A stretch of 64,000 nt of DNA from CAZSAK01 sp964605155. GTDB taxonomy: Bacteria; Pseudomonadota; Gammaproteobacteria; SZUA-140. The stretch covers positions 59,924 through 123,923 of the forward strand of contig CAZSAK010000005.1 of assembly GCA_964605155.1 (NCBI GenBank). The letters are read 5' to 3'. Positions within the stretch are counted from its first letter, which is position 1; the number at the start of each line of letters is the position of its first letter. Of this stretch, positions 1 through 8,251 are shown one piece after another. Below the pieces are notes generated by a model. It worked only from the letters and a program-made list of their open reading frames with translations, did not search any database and had not been told where the DNA came from. The position numbers and the translations under genes are program-made.

Positions 1-360
1 GGTCAGCAAACCATTACTGAGGTTGGCATTGGTAACTTCCACGTAGTCTGCGAGATTGAATTTGCGCTCGAATGTACGCGTGGCAATTCCCTGATATAGA
101 TAATCACGTTTTTGATCGTTTCCTTTCTTTTTGCCGCGTATAGTCAGTACGCCGCCTTCGACCTGGATATTCAGTTCTTCCTGAGAGAAGCCGGCAACGG
201 CCAGGGTGATCGCATAACGATTGTCATCCATCACCTCGATATTGTATGGCGGGTAACCGACTGAGGTTTGGTCTGTATGAAATGCACCTTCCAACATGGA
301 GGCAAGATGATCAAAGCCGATACTGCTGCGGTACAGGGGGGATAAATCTATTGTTTTCAT
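1..360 (-). CDS. ibpA: Small heat-shock protein IbpA-type (Hsp20), 3' end cut by window edge
   Basis: ATP-independent holdase chaperone of the cytoplasm that binds unfolding proteins and hands them to DnaK/ClpB. The 120 visible residues start MKTIDLSPLYRSSIGFD and run through YPPYNIEV, VAGFSQEEL and YLYQGIATR, closely following the N-terminus and alpha-crystallin domain of E. coli IbpA (137 residues). Only the C-terminal tail with its I-x-I-type motif lies outside the window. The ATG at 360 follows an AGGAG site, which is itself buried in a hairpin (see the thermometer entry). A heat-shock-type promoter lies about 90 bp upstream. The family call is firm; IbpA versus another class A Hsp20 cannot be separated further. 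Confidence 0.95.
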   Translation of the reverse strand, partial: MKTIDLSPLYRSSIGFDHLASMLEGAFHTDQTSVGYPPYNIEVMDDNRYAITLAVAGFSQEELNIQVEGGVLTIRGKKKGNDQKRDYLYQGIATRTFERKFNLADYVEVTNANLSNGLLT

Positions 361-362
361 CA

Positions 363-438
363 CATATTCTCCTCTTGAAGCAATATGAAATTAACAAGGT
401 CATTATGTCAGGGCCGTACTCAAGGAATCCCGGCCCTG
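363..438 (-). promoter_or_regulatory. ROSE-like RNA thermometer in the ibpA leader
   Basis: Read on the minus strand, the leader ends with a hairpin directly before the start codon. Arm CATATT (387-382), a bulged G (381) and CTTC (380-377), then loop AAGA (376-373), pair with GGAG (372-369) and AATATG (368-363). The Shine-Dalgarno AGGAG is therefore paired. The TTGCT around the bulged G is the U-[U/C]-G-C-U motif that defines ROSE thermometers of hsp20 genes. A second, GC-rich hairpin lies 5' of it: CAGGGCCG and CGGCCCTG (438-431 with 416-409), 8 perfect pairs. Pairing is seen directly; thermosensing is inferred from the family. Confidence 0.8.
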
Positions 439-448
439 CGGTAACATC

Positions 449-477
449 AAATAGGGTCGCGGCGATGAAATTTCAAG
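449..477 (-). promoter_or_regulatory. Heat-shock sigma-32 (RpoH) type promoter of ibpA
   Basis: On the minus strand CTTGAAA (477-471) is followed after 14 bp by CCCTATTT (456-449). The sigma-32 consensus is CTTGAAA, 13-15 bp, CCCCATNT, so the only mismatch is one C to T. Predicted transcription starts near 442, giving a leader of about 80 nt that just contains the two hairpins of the thermometer. Transcriptional and translational heat control would then act together on ibpA. Confidence 0.75.
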
Positions 478-593
478 TAGCGGGACTCAAAAATATATGT
501 ATTTATAACAATGGGTTATATAAATTCAGGACTCTGCATAAATTACCGGAGTTGTCTCATATTCATGGCTGGTATTCATAGTACAATTCTTAC

Positions 594-1139
594 ATGAAAA
601 TCCGTAACACCCCCAAGGAGTTCGGGCTGGTATCAAAGTTCCTCCACTGGCTGATCGCAATCATGATGATAGGCTTGATAGCAATCGGTTGGTATACCAG
701 CGGGCTTGATGATGAGACGGTGGAGTACTGGCGGATGCTGGATCTGCATATCACGCTTGGTCTCGGGATGTTGATACTGTTCCTTGTCAAGGTGACATGG
801 ATGTGGTTCAGTCCCAATCCGGACTACGTACCGGGATTAGCCACGTGGGAACGTATCGCTGCCTGGTCTGTACACAGACTACTGGTGATCGCCATCGGAC
901 TGATACCACTCGCCGGTTTCTTGTATACGGCTTCCGACGGTGAGCCCATCAATATCTATGACCTGGTAGAAATTCCTGCTGTCGGAACGTTTTCCAAGGA
1001 CGTACGCAGTGTTCTCTACGATGTGCATATGTATGGAGCATATACTTGTGCGGTGTTAATCATCGTCCATATAATGGCGGCGCTTAAACACCATATCATC
1101 AATATGGATGATACACTCAGACGCATCACCACTCAGTAA
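594..1139 (+). CDS. cybB: Cytochrome b561 family protein
   Basis: Di-heme inner-membrane b-type cytochrome of the CybB family, thought to pass electrons from quinol to periplasmic or unknown acceptors. The 181 residues hold four hydrophobic segments (about 14-34, 50-72, 91-110 and 146-166). Histidines placed as in the family heme ligands are H18 (KFLHWL), H52 (LDLHITLG), H145 (YDVHMYG) and H159 (IIVHIM). Length is normal. The gene stands alone on the plus strand between divergent ibpA and the convergent parvulin gene. The donor and acceptor cannot be told from sequence. Confidence 0.9.
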   Translation: MKIRNTPKEFGLVSKFLHWLIAIMMIGLIAIGWYTSGLDDETVEYWRMLDLHITLGLGMLILFLVKVTWMWFSPNPDYVPGLATWERIAAWSVHRLLVIAIGLIPLAGFLYTASDGEPINIYDLVEIPAVGTFSKDVRSVLYDVHMYGAYTCAVLIIVHIMAALKHHIINMDDTLRRITTQ

Positions 1140-1145
1140 TACGCC

Positions 1146-1173
1146 ATAATCCGTGGCCGGTAATCCGGATTAT
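1146..1173. terminator. Hairpin between convergent cybB and parvulin genes
   Basis: ATAATCCG (1146-1153) pairs perfectly with CGGATTAT (1166-1173) across a 12-nt loop. It lies between two convergent genes and overlaps the stop codon of the minus-strand gene. No clear T-run follows on either strand, so a bidirectional terminator is only likely, not shown. Confidence 0.4.
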
Positions 1174-1994
1174 TTGAACTCGATATTGGCCTTTTCTCTC
1201 AGCTGCTCGACATAGTTGCTGATCATCTGGTTTTGCAGCATATTCTTCAATTGATCCCTGACCGCATCAAATGGGGGAGGGGTAACATCGCGGGTGTCTT
1301 CCAGTTTGATAACATGCCAGCCAAAATCAGTGTGTACAGGAGTCCTGGTATAATCCCCCTTCTTAAGAGCAGAAGCTGCATCGCCAAAGGGTTTGACCAT
1401 TTGTTTGAGACTGAACCACCCCAGATCTCCACCTTGCTTGGCTGATGCATCCAGTGATTTTTCGCTGGCCAGTTTTGTGAAATCAGCTCCGTTATCGAGC
1501 TCAGTGATAATCTCTTTTGCCTCGTCCTCGGTTTTAACGAGAATGTGTTGTGCTTTATATTCCTTGTTCGTATGGGCATATTGTTCATCATAGGCCTGAC
1601 GCATTGCCTCATTGGATGGTGCCTTACTGATAATGCGGCGGATATTGACACTGGCCAGGATATTACGGCGTTGATTTTCAATTTCCTCGGCGACACCCGG
1701 GATGTCATCAAGTTTATTGGCCAGCGCATCCTGGTAAATCAGTTCCCTGTTGATGAATTCCTGCAGCAATGCCCTGCGCTGGTCATCGTTCAGTTCATCC
1801 GGACGCCTTTGTTGCCCGATTCTTATGCTTACATATGATAAAAATTCATTCCTGGTCAGTGACTCTCCATTGACGACCGCAATGATGTTATCTGTATCGG
1901 GTTCCGCTGCATAACTATTACTATGTATACATGCAATACCAATGTTTGAAACCAGAATTATGACGGCAATGTAAGACCGTTTGATAATAGACAT
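1170..1994 (-). CDS. Periplasmic parvulin-type peptidyl-prolyl isomerase (PpiC/SurA-like)
   Basis: Predicted periplasmic folding helper that isomerises prolyl bonds in exported proteins. A signal peptide covers about residues 1-30, ending at SYAA. Residues 36-130 resemble the SurA N-terminal chaperone region (AVVNGESLTRNEF, FINRELIYQDA). Residues about 146-234 are one rotamase domain with YKAQHILVK, QGGDLGWFSL and the closing TDFGWHVIKLED. With 274 residues and one rotamase domain it is nearer PpiC/PrsA-like proteins than two-domain SurA. It lies 3 bp downstream of bolA on the minus strand, so it probably ends the yciB-yciI-bolA transcript. Confidence 0.9.
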   Translation of the reverse strand: MSIIKRSYIAVIILVSNIGIACIHSNSYAAEPDTDNIIAVVNGESLTRNEFLSYVSIRIGQQRRPDELNDDQRRALLQEFINRELIYQDALANKLDDIPGVAEEIENQRRNILASVNIRRIISKAPSNEAMRQAYDEQYAHTNKEYKAQHILVKTEDEAKEIITELDNGADFTKLASEKSLDASAKQGGDLGWFSLKQMVKPFGDAASALKKGDYTRTPVHTDFGWHVIKLEDTRDVTPPPFDAVRDQLKNMLQNQMISNYVEQLREKANIEFK

Positions 1995-1997
1995 GTG

Positions 1998-2291
1998 TTA
2001 TCCCTCACTCGCGTTGAATTCTTCAGGCGTGTATGCCTTTATACTCAGTGCATGGATCTCACGTTGCATGGCATCGTTCAGGCTTGCATAAACCATACGA
2101 TGACGTTCAACCGGACCCTTGTCATTGAATGAATCGGAGACAATGTTGACACGGTAATGTCCGCCACCCTGGCGGGCACCGGCATGGCCAACATGTTTAT
2201 GACTCTCGTCTATAATTTCAAGGTGATGCGGGTGCAAGGCCGATGTGAGTTTTTCCCGTATCATCTCGACCCTGTTGCTGCCTGTGTTCAT
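1998..2291 (-). CDS. BolA family protein
   Basis: BolA-type protein of 97 residues with the class II KH-like fold, a partner of monothiol glutaredoxins in iron-sulfur trafficking. The core includes the histidine pattern HLEIIDESHKHVGH and the stretch GHYRVNIVSDSF, followed by GPVERHRMVYASL. An upstream in-frame start is possible, but ATG at 2291 gives the family length, begins the conserved region and overlaps the yciI stop by 4 nt (ATGA), which implies translational coupling. Neighbours yciB-yciI and a PPIase are the usual setting in non-enteric Gammaproteobacteria. Confidence 0.92.
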   Translation of the reverse strand: MNTGSNRVEMIREKLTSALHPHHLEIIDESHKHVGHAGARQGGGHYRVNIVSDSFNDKGPVERHRMVYASLNDAMQREIHALSIKAYTPEEFNASEG

Positions 2292-2587
2292 GGTAATACC
2301 TTCTTGAAAGGTTTGACATCGATATTCTTGAAAACGCCATGGGTAGCATAAGGATCGGTTTCCGCCCACTTACGTGCGTCTGCCAGAGACGGAAATTCCG
2401 CGACGATCAAACTGCCGCTGAAACCTGCCGGTCCGGGATCTTCTCCGTCGACGGCTGGATGTGGACCCGCCAGTATCAGGCGTCCCTCATCCCTGAGTCT
2501 GTTGAGGCGTTCCAGGTGTGAAGCACGGTTTGCAAGCCGTGTCTCAAGACTGTTTTGATTATCTGCACCCATAATGGCATAGAGCAT
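2288..2587 (-). CDS. yciI: YciI-like protein
   Basis: Small alpha/beta-barrel protein of 99 residues (ferredoxin-like dimer) with the family marks MLYAIMGAD, SHLERLNRLRDEGRL, AGPHPA, GSLIVAEFPSLADARKW and a DPYATHGVF end. His24 of the SHLERL helix and the following Asp are the putative active-site pair of this family, whose reaction is unknown. It sits 2 bp after yciB and overlaps bolA by 4 nt, so all three are probably one transcript. The family call is firm, but there is no biochemical role to give. Confidence 0.9.
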   Translation of the reverse strand: MLYAIMGADNQNSLETRLANRASHLERLNRLRDEGRLILAGPHPAVDGEDPGPAGFSGSLIVAEFPSLADARKWAETDPYATHGVFKNIDVKPFKKVLP

Positions 2588-2589
2588 GA

Positions 2590-3138
2590 CTAATCTTCCT
2601 CGGTACTCTGATCCGGTTTTATGTAACGGGCGATGAAAAAGGACTGAATAACTACAAATGCCAGAGTGAGGCCCAGAATTCCGAATACCTTGAAATCCAC
2701 CCAGGTGGCGGTATCAAAATGAAAGGCGACATAAAGATTGATGAATCCTATCACAGTAAAAAAAATTATCCACAGAAGATTGAGCCGGTACCAGATTGTT
2801 GAAGGCAGGGTGATGGCGCTTGCCATCATGCGTTGTACGATGGGTTTTTTGCCGATGAAATGACTGCCAGTGAATGCCACTGCGAACAACCAGTTCAGAA
2901 CCGTGGGTTTCCATTTTATGAAGACCTCATCCCTCAATAAGAGGGTTGCACCGCCGAATATCACAATGATACCCAGGGTGACCAGATGCATCGATTCAAA
3001 GCGGCGATTTTTAATCCAGTACAGACCCACCTGTATGAATGATGCAGCAATCGCTACAGCGGTCGCTGTAAAGATGTCGTAGAGTTTGAATGCAACGAAA
3101 AACAGCAGTACCGGGAAAAAATCAAATAAAAATTTCAC
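2590..3138 (-). CDS. yciB: Inner-membrane septation protein YciB/IspZ
   Basis: Multi-pass inner-membrane protein of 182 residues, the normal length. It starts MKFLFDFFPVLLFFVAFKLY and carries KPTVLNWLFA, GKKPIVQRMM and the Trp-rich segment LNLLWIIFFTVIGFINLYVA, all family marks. Members are linked to cell-envelope integrity and septation. Five hydrophobic stretches are visible and the end is charged (KPDQSTEED). It is the first gene of the minus-strand run; its start abuts the divergent PHP nuclease region. Confidence 0.92.
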   Translation of the reverse strand: MKFLFDFFPVLLFFVAFKLYDIFTATAVAIAASFIQVGLYWIKNRRFESMHLVTLGIIVIFGGATLLLRDEVFIKWKPTVLNWLFAVAFTGSHFIGKKPIVQRMMASAITLPSTIWYRLNLLWIIFFTVIGFINLYVAFHFDTATWVDFKVFGILGLTLAFVVIQSFFIARYIKPDQSTEED

Positions 3139-3225
3139 GTGTCTCGAAAATATTCATCGAAAAATGTTGAAACATGTCATAATGTTGCGTTTGAAACGGC
3201 AAATTATAGCATGAACAAGGGAAAT

Positions 3226-4095
3226 ATGGCGCTATGTTATGATCTGCACAGCCACTCCGTTTGTTCCGATGGGGTGCTGACGCCGACTGCACTGGTTCAA
3301 CGTGCGGCGATTAAGGGTGTCGATGTGCTTGCCCTGACAGATCATGATGTGACCTCGGGTATCTCCGAAGCAAGAGACGCCGCAAACAGGGCCGGCATTT
3401 TGCTGGTCCCCGGTGTCGAGATTTCTGTGACGTGGAACGGGCATCTGATCCATGTCCTCGGGTTGGGTATAGATCCCGTTGACGATACCCTCTTGCAGGG
3501 ATTAGCCAGCTTGCGGGAGCAACGGTTGTGGCGTGCCATGGAGATGGGTAAACGTTTTGAAAAATGCGGCATTGAAGGGGTGTATGCCGGAGCAAGGGCA
3601 TACGCCGATGGCGATGTCATCAGCAGGACTCATTTTGCACGTTATCTGGTCGAACACGGGCATGCGCGCGATATGCAGGATGCATTCAAGCGTTACCTCA
3701 AACGCGGCAAGCGCTGTTATGTCTCTTGTCAGTGGGCTCCGCTTGAAGCTGCGGTAAGCTGGATCAGAGCCGCCGGCGGACAAGCGGTAATCGCACATCC
3801 GGCTCGATACAAGCTTGGACAATCGCTTTTAAAAAACCTGATCGGAGAGTTCAAAGAGCTTGGTGGTGCTGGTATCGAGGTGGTGACCAGTAGTCATGAC
3901 CATCGGGATCGCATAACAATGGCACGTCATGCCAATGATTTCCAAATGTTTGCCTCGGCGGGCTCTGATTTTCATGCACCGGGCAATGGATGGGTGGAAT
4001 TGGGAAAACTGCCATCATTACCGGAGGGATGCCGACCGATCTGGGAACCGTGGCCCGTGAACAATCGGAGTAAGATTGCCACAACGCTTCAGTGA
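3226..4095 (+). CDS. rnm: PHP-domain 5'-3' exoribonuclease (RNase AM / YciV type)
   Basis: PHP phosphoesterase of the YciV/TrpH family. E. coli RNase AM trims 5' ends of rRNA and other RNAs and acts on 3',5'-bisnucleotides. Metal-binding motifs are in order: DLHSHSVCSDG near the N-terminus, TDHD, PGVEIS, IAHPARYK and AGSDFHAPG near the C-terminus. I chose ATG 3226 (289 residues) because AAGGG lies 5 bp before it and it starts just ahead of the first motif. In-frame starts at 3139 and 3211 are possible. It is divergent from yciB and followed by yciO, as in E. coli. Confidence 0.9.
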   Translation: MALCYDLHSHSVCSDGVLTPTALVQRAAIKGVDVLALTDHDVTSGISEARDAANRAGILLVPGVEISVTWNGHLIHVLGLGIDPVDDTLLQGLASLREQRLWRAMEMGKRFEKCGIEGVYAGARAYADGDVISRTHFARYLVEHGHARDMQDAFKRYLKRGKRCYVSCQWAPLEAAVSWIRAAGGQAVIAHPARYKLGQSLLKNLIGEFKELGGAGIEVVTSSHDHRDRITMARHANDFQMFASAGSDFHAPGNGWVELGKLPSLPEGCRPIWEPWPVNNRSKIATTLQ

Positions 4096-4118
4096 ATCAG
4101 GTTTAATGAGTTCAGATA

Positions 4119-4751
4119 ATGCAATTCATCACGATCCATCCACAAAACCCCCAGTCACGCCTGATCAGTCAGGTCGTGACTGTCATTCGTCATGGCGGCG
4201 TCATCATATATCCGACAGATTCAAGTTATGCATTGGGTTGTCTGATAGGCAACAAGGCGGCGATGGATCGCATCCGGCGTATCAGGAATCTTGATGAGCA
4301 ACATAATTTTACATTGGTATGCCGGGATTTATCGGAAATTGCCAGTTATGCTAGGCTCGATAATCGCGCATTCCGTCTCATCAAGTCACTCACCCCGGGG
4401 CCGTATACCTTTATATTAAACGCGACCCGTGAGGTGCCAAGACGTCTGCAAAACCCAAAACGCAAGACCATCGGGCTGCGTATCCCCGATCATCCTATTG
4501 CCCTGGCCTTGCTTGAATCGTTGGGTGAACCGTTGATGAGTGTGACCCTGATCCTGCCAAATGAGGAAATGCCGCTGACTGATCCCGAGGATATGCAAGA
4601 CAGGCTGGGACCGCAGGTTGATGTCATTATTGACGGCGGATACTGCGGTTTTGAGCCAACGACCATCATTGATCTGGCTGGAGACGTACCGGTGGTCATC
4701 AGGCAGGGGAAAGGCGATACCACCTTTCTGACGGAAAGCAATGTATCCTGA
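4119..4751 (+). CDS. yciO: YciO, Sua5/YrdC/YwlC family protein
   Basis: Protein of 210 residues with the YrdC nucleotide-binding fold: HGGVIIYPTDSSYALGC near the start, then LTPGPYTFIL, KTIGLRIPDHP and a C-terminal TTIIDLAG with VIRQGKG. The family includes threonylcarbamoyl-AMP synthases for tRNA t6A (TsaC). The YciO branch has weak activity of this kind and an unsettled role. The placement after the PHP nuclease gene matches the E. coli yciV-yciO pair and favours YciO over TsaC. No strong Shine-Dalgarno site precedes ATG 4119. Confidence 0.88.
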   Translation: MQFITIHPQNPQSRLISQVVTVIRHGGVIIYPTDSSYALGCLIGNKAAMDRIRRIRNLDEQHNFTLVCRDLSEIASYARLDNRAFRLIKSLTPGPYTFILNATREVPRRLQNPKRKTIGLRIPDHPIALALLESLGEPLMSVTLILPNEEMPLTDPEDMQDRLGPQVDVIIDGGYCGFEPTTIIDLAGDVPVVIRQGKGDTTFLTESNVS

Positions 4752-4786
4752 TTATTTCTGGCTGATCAAAGGATTTCGGCGGATCA

Positions 4787-5440
4787 ATGGATGATCTGAG
4801 CGTGATGCAACGCATTGCTGTATGGGCGCTGCCGGTTTTGTTCGCCATCACAGTTCATGAGGTTGCCCATGGCTGGATTGCCTTGCGACTGGGCGATAAA
4901 ACGGCCATGATGCTGGGCAGATTGACGCTGAATCCCATTAAACACATCGACCCGGTTGGCACTGTCTTGCTGCCACTCCTGATGTTGATGCTTGGTGGTA
5001 TTGTGTTCGGTTGGGCAAAACCGGTACCCGTTACCTGGGAAAATCTTAAACATCCCAGGCGCGACATGGCGCTGGTTGCGATCGGCGGCCCACTGGCAAA
5101 TCTGGTTATGGCCTTTTTATGGGCACTGGTTATCAAGGTGGGATATTTATTGCTCCACAATGCGGTCTGGCTAGCGCAACCGATGATCTATATGGGTGCG
5201 GCGGGGATTATGATCAATATCGTATTAATGGTGCTGAATCTATTGCCGGTTCCCCCACTGGATGGGAGCCGCGTTCTCTCCAGTCTTTTGCCCGACAAGA
5301 TCGCATGGAGATTCAATCGACTCGAAAATTATGGATTCTTGATCTTGATAGCATTACTTGCGACCGGCATATTAAGTCGGATTATAGGGCCGCCTGTCTA
5401 TGGATTACAGAATCTTATCTTTCAGTTGCTCGGTCTATAG
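4787..5440 (+). CDS. Site-2 protease family (M50) membrane metalloprotease
   Basis: Integral-membrane zinc protease of 217 residues. Zinc motif HEVAHG is at residues 24-29 (H24, E25, H28) in the first membrane segment. The third-ligand motif LNLLPVPPLDGSRVL lies in a later segment, and four or more hydrophobic stretches are visible. It lacks PDZ and CBS domains, so it belongs to the short YwhC/Rip-like group rather than RseP. Its position before trpS-scpA-scpB-rluB is common in Gammaproteobacteria. The substrate is unknown. Confidence 0.9.
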   Translation: MDDLSVMQRIAVWALPVLFAITVHEVAHGWIALRLGDKTAMMLGRLTLNPIKHIDPVGTVLLPLLMLMLGGIVFGWAKPVPVTWENLKHPRRDMALVAIGGPLANLVMAFLWALVIKVGYLLLHNAVWLAQPMIYMGAAGIMINIVLMVLNLLPVPPLDGSRVLSSLLPDKIAWRFNRLENYGFLILIALLATGILSRIIGPPVYGLQNLIFQLLGL

Positions 5441-5473
5441 TTAAAAAATATTTCAAATAGTAGTGGTAACTTA

Positions 5474-6688
5474 TTGATTTCACTGTCTACTCAAAATCAG
5501 CGTGTACTGTCCGGGATGCGACCTACCGGCCGGTTGCACTTGGGACATTACCACGGGGTTCTCAAGAACTGGATCAGGCTGCAACACGAATATGAATGTT
5601 TTTTCTTTGTCGCCGACTGGCATGCCCTGACGACGGATTATGAGAACAAGGATATCATCGCCTCGAACCAGTGGGAGATGGTTATAGACTGGCTCGCCTG
5701 CGGCGTAAATCCCGGCACGGCCAGGCTCTTTATCCAGTCTCGTATTCCCGAACACGCCGAGCTGCACCTTTTATTGTCGATGATTACGCCGCTGGGATGG
5801 CTGGAGCGTGTGCCAAGCTACAAGGACCAGCAGGAGAAGCTCAAGGAAAAAGACCTTGATACCTATGGTTTTCTCGGTTATCCACTGTTGCAGAGTGCGG
5901 ATATCCTGATCTATCGCGCAAGTCTTGTGCCCGTCGGTGAGGACCAGGTGGCCCATATCGAACTCACCCGGGAAATCGCGCGCCGGTTTAACCATATATA
6001 CGGTAAAGAACCGGATTTCGTGGCAAAGGCCGCAGAGGCTATCAAAAAGATCGGTAAAAAAAATGCCAAACTATATAAAGAATTACGTAAACGTTTTCAG
6101 GAACAGGGTGATCACGAGGCGCTGGACACAGCCAAGGCATTACTGGCCGCACAGCAAAATATCACACTGGGAGATCGTGAACGCCTGTTCGGTTATCTGG
6201 AGAGCGAGGGCCGTATCATCCTGCCTGAACCATCGGCGTTACTGACTCCCACTTCGAAGATGCCGGGTCTTGATGGACAAAAGATGTCGAAATCATACGG
6301 TAACACCATCGGTTTGCGTGAAGATTCCGTGATGGTTGAGAAAAAATTGCGTACAATGCCAACAGATCCGGCACGGGTACGACGTTCGGACCCGGGTGAC
6401 CCGGATAAATGTCCTGTATGGCCATTTCATCGAATATACTCTTCGGAGGCCGTGCAAAAATGGGCATCGGAAGGCTGCCGTAATGCCGGGATCGGCTGTC
6501 TGGAATGCAAGCAACCCGTTATCGACGCGGTTTTGGCGGAACAGGCCCCGATCCGTGAAAGGGCGACGGAGTTTATCGAAAATCCGAATCTGGTTCGTAA
6601 CATTATCAGCGAGGGTTGCGAAGAGGCGCGTGAAGTCGCCGTCGAGACACTGGACGAGGTCAGACAGGCGATGGGACTGACGGATTAA
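5474..6688 (+). CDS. trpS: Tryptophanyl-tRNA synthetase, long form
   Basis: Charges tRNA-Trp with tryptophan. It is a class I synthetase: GMRPTGRLHLGHYHG holds the HIGH-like motif, GEDQVAHIELTREIARRFN follows, and KMSKS lies in GLDGQKMSKSYGNTIGL. At 404 residues it exceeds the E. coli enzyme (334). The extra is mostly an insertion between the HIGH half and KMSKS (about residues 185-255, lysine- and glutamate-rich), as in long-form TrpS of pseudomonads and relatives. The start is TTG 5474; there is no ATG or GTG further upstream that fits. It begins the trpS-scpAB-rluB run. Confidence 0.95.
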   Translation: MISLSTQNQRVLSGMRPTGRLHLGHYHGVLKNWIRLQHEYECFFFVADWHALTTDYENKDIIASNQWEMVIDWLACGVNPGTARLFIQSRIPEHAELHLLLSMITPLGWLERVPSYKDQQEKLKEKDLDTYGFLGYPLLQSADILIYRASLVPVGEDQVAHIELTREIARRFNHIYGKEPDFVAKAAEAIKKIGKKNAKLYKELRKRFQEQGDHEALDTAKALLAAQQNITLGDRERLFGYLESEGRIILPEPSALLTPTSKMPGLDGQKMSKSYGNTIGLREDSVMVEKKLRTMPTDPARVRRSDPGDPDKCPVWPFHRIYSSEAVQKWASEGCRNAGIGCLECKQPVIDAVLAEQAPIRERATEFIENPNLVRNIISEGCEEAREVAVETLDEVRQAMGLTD

Positions 6689-6712
6689 TTCAGAGATGAT
6701 TGCGTACATGCA

Positions 6713-7549
6713 ATGATATCAACCGAACCGCACGAGGACATTGCCCAGCAGCAGGAGATGCCTTTTGCCATCGTCCAGGGCCAGCCCGTCACTGAACTTC
6801 CACGGGACCTTTATATCCCTCCGGACGCGCTGGAGGTTTTCCTGGAGGCATTCGAGGGTCCGCTGGATTTGTTGCTCTATATGATCAAGCGACAGAATCT
6901 TGATATCCTCGATATCCCGATCGCCGAGATTACCCGCCAGTACATGGTTTATGTCGAGTTGATGAAGGAGATTCGCCTGGAACTTGCCGCCGAGTATCTG
7001 GTGATGGCAGCGATGCTGGCTGAAATAAAATCGAGGATGTTGTTACCACGTCCTGCTGAGGAAGCTGAGGAAGAAGATCCACGCGCCGAACTGGTGCGCC
7101 GTCTGCAGGAATACGAACGCTACAAGAAGGCTGCTGAAGATCTTAATGCCCTGGATATGCTGGATCGCGATGTCTTTCCTGTCACTATCGAATCGCCGGA
7201 GAGAAACAGGGTCGCAAGGCTTGATCCCAGGGTTGATCTGCCGGAAATATTGATGGCGTTTCGGGATGTGCTGACGCGTGCCGAAATGTATTCGCATCAT
7301 CATGTATTGATGGAACCCTTGTCGGTTCGTGAACGCATGACCAATATATTAAGTGTGGTCAATGATAAAAAATTCACCGAGTTTGTCACGCTGTTCACAC
7401 CGGAAGAAGGGCGCAGAGGGGTGGTGGTTACATTGCTGGCCATCCTTGAGTTACTGAAGGAATCACTGATAGAAATGATACAAACGGAAACCTACGGTCC
7501 GATTTATGTAAAGGTACCTCATCATGTCAATGAATCATCAGCAACTTAA
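6713..7549 (+). CDS. scpA: Segregation and condensation protein A
   Basis: Kleisin subunit of the SMC-ScpAB condensin that compacts and helps segregate chromosomes. The 278 residues include the family N-terminal block FEGPLDLLLYMIKRQNLDILDIPIAEIT (quoted in part: FEGPLDLLLYMIKRQ), a glutamate-rich linker (EEAEEEDPRAEL) and a winged-helix C-terminus (FTPEEGRRGVVVTLLAILELLKE). A leader of about 38 residues precedes the kleisin block. It overlaps scpB by 26 nt, implying coupled translation. The SMC partner is not in the window. Confidence 0.95.
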   Translation: MISTEPHEDIAQQQEMPFAIVQGQPVTELPRDLYIPPDALEVFLEAFEGPLDLLLYMIKRQNLDILDIPIAEITRQYMVYVELMKEIRLELAAEYLVMAAMLAEIKSRMLLPRPAEEAEEEDPRAELVRRLQEYERYKKAAEDLNALDMLDRDVFPVTIESPERNRVARLDPRVDLPEILMAFRDVLTRAEMYSHHHVLMEPLSVRERMTNILSVVNDKKFTEFVTLFTPEEGRRGVVVTLLAILELLKESLIEMIQTETYGPIYVKVPHHVNESSAT

Positions 7550-8240
7550 AAACATTCTCGAAGCCACCTTGTTGACAGCAGGGCGTCCGCTTTCGATCGA
7601 TCAGCTCCTGACACTGTTCACGGATGATGAGATGCCGTCGCGGGATGATATCCGCAAGGTATTGAACGATCTCGATGAGGATCTGTCCGAACGCGGCGTG
7701 GAACTTAAACAGGTCAGCAGCGGTTACCGTATCCAGGTCAGAAAGGAACTTGCGCCGTGGATTGCCCGCCTGTCTGAAGAGCGGCCGGTGCGTTATTCAC
7801 GCGCGCTGCTCGAAACCCTGGCATTGATCGTCTACCGTCAACCGATTACACGCGCCGAGATCGAGGAAGTCCGGGGTGTTTCTGTCAGCAGCTCCATCAT
7901 CAAAACCATGCTTGATCGCAACTGGATAAAGATCGTGGGACACCGTGAGGTACCTGGTAAGCCGGCCCTCTATGGTACGACCAAACAGTTCCTCGATTAC
8001 TTCAATCTCAAGAGTCTTAGTGAACTCCCGCCGCTGGCCGAGATCCGCAGTATTGATGATATCCAGAGAGATCTTCATCTGGACGTCATCGATGATGCAG
8101 AAGTGGGTGATGAACCGGATGAGAGTTATGGGGATGGCGAGCAATCAAATCTTGACAAGATGCTGGGAGATGACGGGGAAGACACGACGAAAATTGTCAA
8201 GGAGAAATCCGGCAAATCGATTTCCGCCACGACTGCCTGA
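7524..8240 (+). CDS. scpB: Segregation and condensation protein B
   Basis: Second accessory subunit of SMC-ScpAB, a dimer of two winged helices that binds ScpA. The 238 residues include LKNILEATLLTAGRPLSIDQLL at the start (first helix LEATLLTAGRPLS), GYRIQVRKELAPWI, SRALLETLALIVYRQPITRAEIEE (seen in part as YRQPITRAEIEEVRG) and GTTKQFLDYFNL. The last 55 residues are acidic and low complexity. ATG 7524 lies inside the end of scpA, as in many genomes. Confidence 0.95.
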   Translation: MSMNHQQLKNILEATLLTAGRPLSIDQLLTLFTDDEMPSRDDIRKVLNDLDEDLSERGVELKQVSSGYRIQVRKELAPWIARLSEERPVRYSRALLETLALIVYRQPITRAEIEEVRGVSVSSSIIKTMLDRNWIKIVGHREVPGKPALYGTTKQFLDYFNLKSLSELPPLAEIRSIDDIQRDLHLDVIDDAEVGDEPDESYGDGEQSNLDKMLGDDGEDTTKIVKEKSGKSISATTA

Positions 8241-8251
8241 TTCGCCCGGTA

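Noticed and set aside
246..581. Plus-strand ORF antisense to ibpA and its leader
   Set aside because: No ribosome site or family look; it overlaps a certain IbpA gene, its thermometer and promoter on the opposite strand.
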